A DNA stretch of 5,396 nucleotides from Anaerolineae bacterium. GTDB lineage: Bacteria > Chloroflexota > Anaerolineae > 4572-78 > NAK82. Made by a program: the position numbers and the translations under genes. Below the pieces are notes generated by a model. It saw nothing but the letters and a program-made list of their open reading frames with translations, had not been told where the DNA came from and ran no database searches. Where the stretch lies: contig JAUVPY010000226.1 of the NCBI GenBank assembly GCA_030598425.1, positions 1 through 5,396 of the forward strand, in the 5' to 3' direction. This document shows positions 1 through 5,396 of the stretch, piece after piece (the first letter of the stretch is position 1; every line of letters starts with the position of its first letter).

Positions 1-405
1 CTGTTAATCAGCCCCAAAACCTGGCGGTCGGTATTCAAAGACAGTTACGCTGAAATGAGTGGTAAAGTGAAAAATGCCGGGACGTTGGTGTTTTTCCATA
101 GTGATGGCTATATCATCGACATTATCGATGACTTGATTGAAATGGGAGTTGATGCGCTCAACGCCCAGGTCTGGTGTATGGACCTGGAAGAGCTGGGCAA
201 CCGTTTCAACGGGCGCATCTGTTTCTGGGGCGAGCTGGATAGGCAGCACATCATGCCCTATGGGACGCCGGATGACATCTACGCTGCTGCGCAGAAGATG
301 AAGGCCTGTCTGTCAAATCCGGCCGGTGGGCTTATCGGTCAGGCCGAGCCTGGGCTAGAAGTATCACTCGAGAATATCGAGGCAGTGTTGAAAAGCTGGA
401 ACTAA
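1..405 (+). CDS. URO-D-fold protein U1, C-terminal part (5' end outside window)
   Basis: The frame is open from the first base, so this is the last 134 codons of a longer gene; whole URO-D family proteins usually have about 340-400 residues. Numbering is within the fragment. It begins near the family motif 'ISPKTWR' (4-10). It then shows 'HSDG' (33-36) followed by 'DDLIEMGVDALNAQ', 'GELDRQH' (77-83) with 'MPYGTPDDI', and a terminal 'SLENI' (122-126). These match the second half of the barrel in the MtaA/CmuA/HemE superfamily. In zinc-type corrinoid methyltransferases the first site reads His-x-Cys; here it is His33-Ser-Asp35. The distal Cys/His before the 'ENI' motif is also missing (Gln114/Ala115 region). 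A zinc-thiolate methyltransferase role is therefore unlikely, and the reaction is unknown. It is probably the upstream member of an operon with U2 and U3. The ATG at 55 is internal, because homologous sequence continues upstream of it. Confidence 0.85.
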   Translation: MLISPKTWRSVFKDSYAEMSGKVKNAGTLVFFHSDGYIIDIIDDLIEMGVDALNAQVWCMDLEELGNRFNGRICFWGELDRQHIMPYGTPDDIYAAAQKMKACLSNPAGGLIGQAEPGLEVSLENIEAVLKSWN

Positions 406-422
406 ATCCTTAGCTTTTCCTT

Positions 423-427
423 GAGGG
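423..427 (+). promoter_or_regulatory. Ribosome binding site deciding the U2 start
   Basis: GAGGG lies 8 bases before the ATG at 436. The in-frame alternatives are TTG 421, GTG 427 and ATG 430. They overlap this site or lie too close to it, and nothing SD-like precedes them at proper spacing. ATG 436 is therefore preferred. Confidence 0.55.
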
Positions 428-435
428 TGATGAGG

Positions 436-1746
436 ATGATTGAAGATAGACCTGTTGAGGCTAGCCTGGATCAGTCACGGGATGCGGTTGCACTTCAAGC
501 CTTGCTAGACACGACTGAAATGACCATCAGTAAGGCCGATCGTGAAGTGCTACGCCGTCTGGCTGGCGAGGTGGCCGACCTGGCTGCGCGACCCATCGAA
601 GATAAAAAACGTGAGCTCTGGTGCCGGCACAATGCTCTAGAACCTACCTGTCCGTTGATTTTTTGTGACCCTGAATACGGTTGGAATGAGATTATCACGG
701 CTGATCAAATAGCGTGTCAGGGAACGCTGGCCCGTCAGTGGGAGATGCACCTGCGTAAAGAGAGGTTTTGGGGCATGGAGATGGGGGATGACTATACCAT
801 CGAGCCCTATTTTGAAATCCCTTACGTCCATGCTGACAGTGACTGGGGCTTAAGAGAGACCAGGATTGGCGGCGAGGACGGTGGAGCGTTCCGCTGGGAG
901 TCGCCCGTTACATCGGAAGCGGATTTGGAGAACTTGCACCTCCCAGAGATCAGGGTCGATTATTGTGCGACCCATCGATTAGTGGAACTGGCCGACAAGA
1001 TATTTTGGGACTTGTTGACGGTTCGTATCAAGACGCTTTGGTGGTGGTCGCTGGGGATGACGCGCACGTTGGTGGAGCTACGTGGTTTGCAGCAAATCAT
1101 GTTTGATATGATTGATAATCCCGACTTGGTGCATCGCCTAATGACCATTCTGCGCGATGGGACGCTGTCCATGCTCGATTTCTTGGAAGAGGGAGGCTTG
1201 CTGAGTCGCAACGATGACGGAACGTATGTCGGCTCGGGGGGGTTGGGCTGGTCGGAAGAGTTACCGCAACCAGATTTCGACGGCAAGGTGCGCTGCTGCG
1301 ACATGTGGGGCTTTTCCGAAAGCCAGGAAACGGTTGGTATCTCACCGGAAATGTTTGCTGAATTTGTCTTCCCCTATCAACTGCCGATTCTGGAGCGTTT
1401 TGGGCTAAACTGCTACGGCTGTTGTGAACCACTGGATAAGCGCTGGCATGTGGTAGAGCAAATTCCAAATCTGCGTCGGGTTTCGGTGTCATACTGGGCA
1501 AGTTGGACCGAAATGGCTGAGATGCTTGGGGACGGTTACATTCTTTCTTTGAAGCCCAGCCCGACAGATTTAGCCATGGATACCTTCGACGAGCAACTAA
1601 TCCGAACCAAGCTGCGGGAGGCGCTCCAGATTACTCGGGAGTGCCGCGTCGAAGTCATTATGAAGGATAACCACACTATTAGAAATGACCCCACGCGTGT
1701 TGTGCGCTGGGTACAAATAGCTCGTGAGGAAGCTGAGAATTTATAA
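436..1746 (+). CDS. Divergent URO-D-fold protein U2, possible methyltransferase-like enzyme
   Basis: This protein has 436 residues from ATG 436 (up to 441 if TTG 421 is used), longer than the usual 340-400. The extra length is a charged, helix-like N-terminus of about 60 residues. Family signs lie in the second half. 'ISPEMFAEFVFPYQLPI' (302-318) is the conserved helix also found in U3. It is followed by 'CYGCCE' (326-331) where the family's His-x-Cys site lies, and a terminal 'KDNHTIRNDPTRVVRW' (410-425). His413 aligns with His389 of U3, and Cys403 is about 73-77 residues after the CYGCC cluster. Cys326/329/330, Cys403 and His413 are thus candidate metal ligands, although the canonical first His is missing. 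A Trp triplet (202-204) and 'GGLGW' near 270 are subgroup features. No signal peptide or membrane segment is visible, so it should be cytoplasmic. Substrate and reaction are not recognised. It follows U1 by 30 bases. Confidence 0.85.
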   Translation: MIEDRPVEASLDQSRDAVALQALLDTTEMTISKADREVLRRLAGEVADLAARPIEDKKRELWCRHNALEPTCPLIFCDPEYGWNEIITADQIACQGTLARQWEMHLRKERFWGMEMGDDYTIEPYFEIPYVHADSDWGLRETRIGGEDGGAFRWESPVTSEADLENLHLPEIRVDYCATHRLVELADKIFWDLLTVRIKTLWWWSLGMTRTLVELRGLQQIMFDMIDNPDLVHRLMTILRDGTLSMLDFLEEGGLLSRNDDGTYVGSGGLGWSEELPQPDFDGKVRCCDMWGFSESQETVGISPEMFAEFVFPYQLPILERFGLNCYGCCEPLDKRWHVVEQIPNLRRVSVSYWASWTEMAEMLGDGYILSLKPSPTDLAMDTFDEQLIRTKLREALQITRECRVEVIMKDNHTIRNDPTRVVRWVQIAREEAENL

Positions 1747-1763
1747 CCTTTGTTATTTGAGAT

Positions 1764-1767
1764 GGAG
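1764..1767 (+). promoter_or_regulatory. Ribosome binding site deciding the U3 start
   Basis: GGAG lies 6 bases before ATG 1774. The protein then starts 'MSSRERVLQSM', the usual URO-D family opening. The in-frame TTG at 1750 would add eight residues with no matching site, so it is rejected. Confidence 0.65.
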
Positions 1768-1773
1768 ATTGTG

Positions 1774-3021
1774 ATGAGTTCGCGAGAACGGGTTCTGCAA
1801 TCTATGAATTTCGTACAGCCAGACCGGGTGGTGGTCGATTTCGGGGGGCATCGCTCTAGCGGCATTATGGCCATCGCGTATGTGCGACTGCGTGAGTACT
1901 TAGGTTTGCCAAAGCGGTTGCCAAAAGTATACGATATGCCTCAGCAACTTGCTGTCATCGATGATGATGTCCTACAGCGATTTAACGTTGACTGCATTGA
2001 GCTTGGACGCGGTTTTTGTCTGGACGATGCGGATTGGAAGCCTTGGGTTTTGCCCGACGGTACGGAATGTTTAATACCCAATTGGATCGACCCTTTTCGT
2101 GAAAGCGGACATTGGGTGATAAAGGCTTCAGATGGGACCCCGATAGCCATTCAAAAGCAGGGCATGCTTTACTTCGACCAAGTATCTTTCCCACTGATGG
2201 AGAATCCAAACGACAAGTTGGACCAACTGGAGACGATGCAGAATTATAACATGTGGTCAGCACTAGCCGCCCCGCCTGGCCCCGTGACTTACGATGAGGA
2301 GGGACTCCGTTTTCTTGCACAGGGTGCCAGACGATTCAGAGAGAGCACGTCACGAGCCATCATCGGGCTATTCGGGGGTTCACTGTTTGAAGGGGGACAG
2401 CAGCTCTTCCGTATGGATAACTATTTAACGCGGCTAGCAACTGAACCTGATCTGATCCATCGATTTCTCGATAGATCGGTGGACATTTACAAGCGGAACC
2501 TGGGGCTTTACCTAGAAGCAGTCGGACCATACATTGATATCATTCTATTTAGCGATGATTATGGGATGCAAACGGGCCCGCAAATATCACCAGAGATGTT
2601 CCGGGAATTCTTCAAGCACCGCCACGAACAGTTGTGGGGGTACGCCAAGGAATTGGCGCCCGTGAAAGTCTTGCTGCATTGTTGTGGGAGCATTGTAGAT
2701 TTGCTACCCGATATGATAGATGCCGGCTTGGACGCGGTGAATCCGGTTCAGACTAACACCAGGGATATGGAACCTGCGCGCCTGAAGGCCGAATTTGGGG
2801 ATCGACTTGTCCTCAGGGGTGGCGGGTGTGACACGCGACACATCTTACCGAAAGGCAGCCCCGAGGAGACTAGAGATCACGTGTTGAGAAAGTTAGACAT
2901 CTTGGCCCCAGGAGGCGGATTTGTGTTTCAACAAGTTCACAATATTCAGGCCGATGTGCCCCCCGAAAACATTGTGGCTATGTTTGATGCCATCGCTGAA
3001 TGGAACACTGCCCATTCTTAA
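1774..3021 (+). CDS. URO-D family protein U3 with His-Cys-Cys metal-site motif
   Basis: This complete protein has 415 residues. It opens with 'SRERVLQSMNFVQPDRVVVDFGG', typed here in short: the SRERV helix, then PDR and DFGG, as in many URO-D family proteins. Later motifs are 'SDDYGMQTGPQISPEMF' (260-276), 'LHCCG' (301-305) with 'AGLDAVNPVQ', 'RGGGCDTRHILPKGSPEE' around Cys352, 'APGGGF' (378-383) and 'VHNIQADVPPENI' (388-400). In MtaA/MtbA methyltransferases zinc is held by His-x-Cys and a distal Cys. Here His302 and Cys304 match the first pair, and the distal position anchored on PPENI is His389 rather than Cys. Cys352 is another candidate ligand. This suggests a metal-binding URO-D enzyme, perhaps acting on a methylated or carboxylated substrate; it is not HemE. 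No corrinoid partner is visible. It lies 27 bases after U2, probably in the same operon, and a palindrome follows its stop. Confidence 0.88.
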   Translation: MSSRERVLQSMNFVQPDRVVVDFGGHRSSGIMAIAYVRLREYLGLPKRLPKVYDMPQQLAVIDDDVLQRFNVDCIELGRGFCLDDADWKPWVLPDGTECLIPNWIDPFRESGHWVIKASDGTPIAIQKQGMLYFDQVSFPLMENPNDKLDQLETMQNYNMWSALAAPPGPVTYDEEGLRFLAQGARRFRESTSRAIIGLFGGSLFEGGQQLFRMDNYLTRLATEPDLIHRFLDRSVDIYKRNLGLYLEAVGPYIDIILFSDDYGMQTGPQISPEMFREFFKHRHEQLWGYAKELAPVKVLLHCCGSIVDLLPDMIDAGLDAVNPVQTNTRDMEPARLKAEFGDRLVLRGGGCDTRHILPKGSPEETRDHVLRKLDILAPGGGFVFQQVHNIQADVPPENIVAMFDAIAEWNTAHS

Positions 3022-3043
3022 GACTGCCTTCAGGCCGCGAAGT

Positions 3044-3065
3044 TTTTTCCCCTATATGGGAAAAA
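3044..3065 (+). promoter_or_regulatory. 22-base near-perfect palindrome after the URO-D operon
   Basis: The arms TTTTTCCC (3044-3051) and GGGAAAAA (3058-3065) are perfect complements around CTATAT, and the central TATA is itself symmetric. Only the pair 3052/3057 breaks the dyad. It lies 22 bases after the U3 stop. As RNA it could form an 8-bp stem, extendable by two G-U pairs. No T-tract follows on either strand, so it is not a standard intrinsic terminator. A protein operator or an RNA-stabilising 3' hairpin is equally possible. Confidence 0.45.
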
Positions 3066-3091
3066 GTGACGTTATGGCAACTTGCCCCGCG

Positions 3092-3121
3092 TGATGACTG
3101 CCTTGCGCAAATGTGTCATCA
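3092..3121 (+). promoter_or_regulatory. Nested concentric palindrome, candidate operator
   Basis: The outer arms TGATGAC (3092-3098) and GTCATCA (3115-3121) are perfect inverted repeats. The inner TTGCGCAA (3103-3110) is a perfect 8-base palindrome. Both share the same centre, between 3106 and 3107, so 22 of 30 positions obey one dyad. This geometry suits a dimeric or tetrameric transcription factor, with an inner CG-centred site of the kind LacI-family proteins often use. It is about 125 bases before the dehydrogenase start. The regulator is not in this window. Confidence 0.45.
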
Positions 3122-3137
3122 ACTTATTCCGACCTCA

Positions 3138-3149
3138 CAACGGCCGTTG
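3138..3149 (+). promoter_or_regulatory. 12-base perfect palindrome, possible second operator
   Basis: CAACGGCCGTTG is perfectly self-complementary. Its centre is 37 bases (about 3.5 helical turns) downstream of the centre of the nested palindrome at 3092-3121. It shares no sequence with that site. It could bind a second regulator or be a chance palindrome in a short gap. Confidence 0.3.
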
Positions 3150-3231
3150 CATACCTGATGGCTTCGACCTCGTTAGCCAAGTACTCTCTTAATCCTCACT
3201 AAAACGTGTTGCGCTGACATAACCAGATCCT

Positions 3232-3240
3232 GAGGAGGTG
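3232..3240 (+). promoter_or_regulatory. Strong Shine-Dalgarno site of the first dehydrogenase
   Basis: GAGGAGGTG is close to a full anti-SD match and lies 7 bases before ATG 3248. It is much stronger than the sites of the URO-D genes and implies efficient translation of the downstream enzymes. I found no convincing sigma-70 -35/-10 pair in 3022-3247. Confidence 0.75.
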
Positions 3241-3247
3241 TTGAGCG

Positions 3248-4276
3248 ATGAAAGCGGCGGTATTGCGTGGTGTTCATGACCTGAGATTGGAGGAACTTCC
3301 AGATCCTCAGCCGTCGTACAACGAGGTGCTGATCCGCGTCAAAGCCGCTGGCGTGTGTGGCACGGATGTGCATATGTGGGAAGGCACCAATACCGAAGGC
3401 ACCTTTCCATTTATCCCCGGACATGAATGGGCTGGGGAAGTTGTTGAGGTGGGGGGGGGCGTCAAGACGCTATCCGCAGGCGACCGGGTTGTCGCGGAGG
3501 TACCCATCAAGTGCCGGGTGTGCCACAATTGCAAGGATGGTATGGACCCCAACATGTGCCCTGACTTTGAGCTCTATGGCTTCTCGTGGGAGTATCCGGG
3601 CGGCATGGCCGAATACACCGTTGCGAAAGAAGAGCGGTTGTTCACGATCCCCGACAATGTGAGCTACGAGGAAGCGGCTTTGGTGGAGCCCCTTTCGGTC
3701 GCGTACCACGGCGTATGGAGCTCGGGTGGAGGCGCGGCGCCCCACGACCGGGTGGTGGTCTTTGGCGCTGGCCCAATCGGCTTGCTTGCCCTGCTAACCT
3801 GCAAGGCATCGGGCGCACCGGTTATCGTGGTTGAGCCGCAGCCGGTCCGGGGGCAGATGGCCCGGGACCTGGGAGCCGATGTGGTGATAGACCCAACAGC
3901 CGGAGACTTGGTGGAGCAAGTGTTAGACCGCACAGATAGCCGGGGAGCGACGTTGGTTTTGGAGTGCTCCGGCAGCAACGCCGCCTTGGAGGCAACGATA
4001 GACGTCGTGGCGAAGCAGGGTCGCATTGTCCTGATCGGTCAAAGTGTGGGGCGCAAGATCCCACTTGAAATCGGCAAAACGATCTTTCAAGGCGCGACCA
4101 TCGCCGGTTCAAGTGGCAGTCCCTACTTCTTCTCCAAAACCCTGACCTTCATGTCGCGCCGTCTAGTTGACTTGACCCCGGTCATCACCCATCAGTTCCC
4201 GTTGGCCGATGTCCTGGAGGCCTTCGAGCTGGGCCAGAAAGCGACGGACAGTGCCAAGATTCTTCTGATTCCCTAA
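3248..4276 (+). CDS. Zinc-dependent alcohol/polyol dehydrogenase (MDR superfamily)
   Basis: This complete protein has 342 residues, the normal length for sorbitol/threonine-dehydrogenase-type MDR enzymes. The N-terminal GroES-like catalytic domain carries 'GVCGTD' (Cys37, Asp40), 'GHE' (His59, Glu60) and 'VEPLSVAYHG' (Glu147): the catalytic zinc site and its surroundings. A structural zinc lobe is formed by Cys89, Cys92, Cys95 and Cys104. The last spacing is one residue longer than the usual eight. The Rossmann domain has 'GAGPIG' (173-178), and an acidic Glu196 at the end of the second strand favours NAD over NADP. The enzyme should oxidise a secondary alcohol of a polyol, sugar acid, cyclitol or amino acid to the ketone in the cytoplasm; family alone does not fix the substrate. 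It is 41 bases before an IolM-like gene, so a polyol or cyclitol substrate is the best guess. A run of nine G (3451-3459) lies inside the gene with the frame intact. Confidence 0.93.
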   Translation: MKAAVLRGVHDLRLEELPDPQPSYNEVLIRVKAAGVCGTDVHMWEGTNTEGTFPFIPGHEWAGEVVEVGGGVKTLSAGDRVVAEVPIKCRVCHNCKDGMDPNMCPDFELYGFSWEYPGGMAEYTVAKEERLFTIPDNVSYEEAALVEPLSVAYHGVWSSGGGAAPHDRVVVFGAGPIGLLALLTCKASGAPVIVVEPQPVRGQMARDLGADVVIDPTAGDLVEQVLDRTDSRGATLVLECSGSNAALEATIDVVAKQGRIVLIGQSVGRKIPLEIGKTIFQGATIAGSSGSPYFFSKTLTFMSRRLVDLTPVITHQFPLADVLEAFELGQKATDSAKILLIP

Positions 4277-4301
4277 GCCAGCATCTACAATAATATGTTT
4301 C

Positions 4302-4308
4302 GAGGAGG
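4302..4308 (+). promoter_or_regulatory. Shine-Dalgarno site of the IolM-like gene
   Basis: GAGGAGG lies 9 bases before ATG 4318, separated by an A-rich spacer. No other in-frame start has such a site, so ATG 4318 is secure. Only 41 bases separate it from the previous stop, which supports co-transcription. Confidence 0.75.
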
Positions 4309-4317
4309 AAAAATAAA

Positions 4318-5396
4318 ATGCAAGGTAAAATTCAGGGCGTAACACTGTTTGCGGAGTGGGATCCCAAACCGGATTTCAAGCTTGGTCCCAAGGATATCGA
4401 AGGGCGGCAGACGTACTTGGGAAGCAAGGTATGGAGAAACCCGACGGTGAAAATCGTCGATTACGATGTTCCAACACCCGGTCCGAACGAAGTTCTGCTG
4501 CAAGTAAATGCCTGTGGCATCTGCGGCAGTGATGTCCACATCGCCCAGCAGGATGACGACGGCTATATGTTCTATCCCGGGCTTACGGGGTTCCCCAGTA
4601 TCCTCGGTCACGAAGTCTCGGGAATCGTGGTGGATGCGGGCAGCGAAGCCTACGACAAGGTGACCAACAGGCCGTTTAAAGGCGGGGAGCGAGTGTGCAC
4701 GGAAGAGATGGTGTGGTGCGGGGAGTGCAAACCGTGTGCCGACGGCTATCCCAATCACTGCGAACGGCTCGACGAGATCGGCATCAACATCAACGGCGGG
4801 TTTGCGCAATACCTCGTCGTGCCAGCCAGGCTGCTATGGAGCCTGGATCCCCTGGATGGTGCCTATGAAGGGGATGATGTCTTTCTGGCGGGTAGTCTGG
4901 TAGAGCCGACCAGTGTCGCCTATAACGCCCTGGTCGAACGAGGGGGCGGCATCAGGCCTGGCGAAAAGGTGGTCATCTGCGGAGGTGGGCCGGTTGGAAT
5001 GGCAGCCTGTGCCATTCTCAAGCGGCAGGGTGCTTCTGTGGTCATCTTGTCGGAGCCGGAGGAAGAAAGGGCCACACTGGGCCTGGAGATGGGTGCGGAC
5101 TATGCCATCGACCCGCTCAAAGAAGATTTCACAGAAAAGGTGCTGGACCTGACCGATGGGATGGGCGCAGATCTTTACCTGGAAGCGACCGGCTTGCCGA
5201 CCATCGTGTATCCTCAGATCGAGCAGACGATTTGGGAGGGCCGGACGCTCAACAGCACGGTGGTGGTGCTGGCCCGCGCAGACGCCAAAATGCCCGTGAC
5301 CGGAGAAGTGCTGCAGGTGCGCAGGGCGAACATCGTGGGTGCCCAGGGGCACTCCGGACACGGCACGTTCCCCAGGGTGATCGAGTGTATGGCTGA
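4318..5396 (+). CDS. iolM: Scyllo-inosose 3-dehydrogenase-like zinc MDR enzyme (3' end outside window)
   Basis: The frame is open to the window edge: 359 codons of a protein that is about 395 residues in this family. From memory it closely resembles the Thermotoga maritima IolM type, which oxidises scyllo-inosose (2-keto-myo-inositol) with NAD in a non-classical inositol pathway. Shared hallmarks are the long N-terminal lead 'FKLGPKDIEGR' (20-30) before the GroES domain, 'YPGLTGFPSILGHE', 'AGSLVEPTSVAYNA' and 'GAQGHSGHGTFPRVI' near the end. Catalytic zinc ligands are Cys69 ('GICGSD'), His98, Glu99 and Glu196. The structural zinc ligands are Cys134, 137, 140 and 148, with canonical spacing. 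The NAD-binding domain shows 'GGGPVG' (222-227) and Glu246 after the second strand. It follows the other dehydrogenase in a likely two-gene or longer unit. Another cyclitol or polyol substrate is possible, because no other inositol gene (IolG, IolN, IolO) is in view. Confidence 0.88.
   Translation, partial: MQGKIQGVTLFAEWDPKPDFKLGPKDIEGRQTYLGSKVWRNPTVKIVDYDVPTPGPNEVLLQVNACGICGSDVHIAQQDDDGYMFYPGLTGFPSILGHEVSGIVVDAGSEAYDKVTNRPFKGGERVCTEEMVWCGECKPCADGYPNHCERLDEIGININGGFAQYLVVPARLLWSLDPLDGAYEGDDVFLAGSLVEPTSVAYNALVERGGGIRPGEKVVICGGGPVGMAACAILKRQGASVVILSEPEEERATLGLEMGADYAIDPLKEDFTEKVLDLTDGMGADLYLEATGLPTIVYPQIEQTIWEGRTLNSTVVVLARADAKMPVTGEVLQVRRANIVGAQGHSGHGTFPRVIECMA

Noticed and set aside
55..405. 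ATG 55 as a true start of a short 116-residue protein
   Set aside because: The frame is open to base 1 and the upstream residues (ISPKTWR) continue the URO-D motif, so this is a truncated view of a longer gene.
1097..1501. 134-codon - strand frame opposite U2
   Set aside because: Its low-complexity Ser/Pro/Arg-rich translation lies under a well-supported + strand gene.
1..3021. Calling any URO-D gene hemE
   Set aside because: The proteins lack HemE sequence motifs, occur as three divergent copies and carry methyltransferase-like or altered ligand sites.
3044..3065. Intrinsic terminator for the URO-D operon
   Set aside because: The stem lacks a following T-tract, and its G/C core is only three pairs. 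It is kept as a palindrome rather than called a terminator.
3022..3104. Direct repeat GACTGCCTT at 3022-3030 and 3096-3104
   Set aside because: Only 9 bases long with two copies, no further copies seen. The second copy overlaps the nested palindrome, so it may be chance.
3159..3179. TGGCT/AGCCA stem with an 11-base loop
   Set aside because: A 5-bp stem with a long loop is expected by chance in a gap of this size.
4285..4809. 174-codon open frame on the - strand
   Set aside because: It lies entirely opposite the IolM-like gene, whose + frame has clear zinc and NAD motifs. The reverse frame has no family signature and no supporting ribosome site.
4834..5361. 175-codon open frame on the - strand
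   Set aside because: It is antisense to the Rossmann domain of the same gene. Its His/Arg/Gln-rich translation is typical of a shadow of GC-rich coding DNA.
1..5396. CRISPR array, tRNA, rRNA or insertion sequence
   Set aside because: No regularly spaced repeats, tRNA-like cloverleaf, rRNA motif, transposase or terminal inverted repeats were seen; coding density leaves little room.

Overview
The window holds five genes, all on the + strand, from a bacterium. The first and last run off the edges. Three tandem genes encode uroporphyrinogen-decarboxylase (URO-D)-fold proteins. After a 226-base control-like gap come two genes for zinc-dependent medium-chain dehydrogenases. Shine-Dalgarno sites (GAGGAGG, GGAG, GAGGG), short intergenic gaps and dense packing are bacterial. 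The last gene closely resembles the scyllo-inosose 3-dehydrogenase (IolM) family known from Thermotoga, but the base composition is not Thermotoga-like. An uncultured anaerobe, for example from Chloroflexota, is a guess with low confidence.

Layout: 1-405 is the C-terminal part of URO-D protein U1. 436-1746 is a divergent URO-D protein, U2. 1774-3021 is a third, U3. Gaps of 30 and 27 bases suggest one transcript. 3022-3247 has no gene but contains three dyad-symmetric sequences, one of them a nested palindrome whose inner and outer arms share one centre. 3248-4276 is a polyol/threonine-dehydrogenase-type enzyme with a strong ribosome binding site. 4318 to the window end is the IolM-like dehydrogenase, lacking only its last few dozen residues. 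The two dehydrogenases are 41 bases apart and probably co-transcribed.

How the genes may work together: the IolM-like enzyme points to oxidation of inositol-type cyclitols, and the neighbouring dehydrogenase to a related polyol or keto-sugar step. None of the URO-D proteins looks like the haem enzyme HemE. Two keep cysteine- or histidine-rich sites in the region where the corrinoid methyltransferases (MtaA/MtbA type) bind zinc, and the third has lost them. One testable idea is that the URO-D proteins remove methyl groups from O-methylated cyclitols or related substrates before the dehydrogenases act. No corrinoid protein, transporter or regulator is visible here, so this remains inference.
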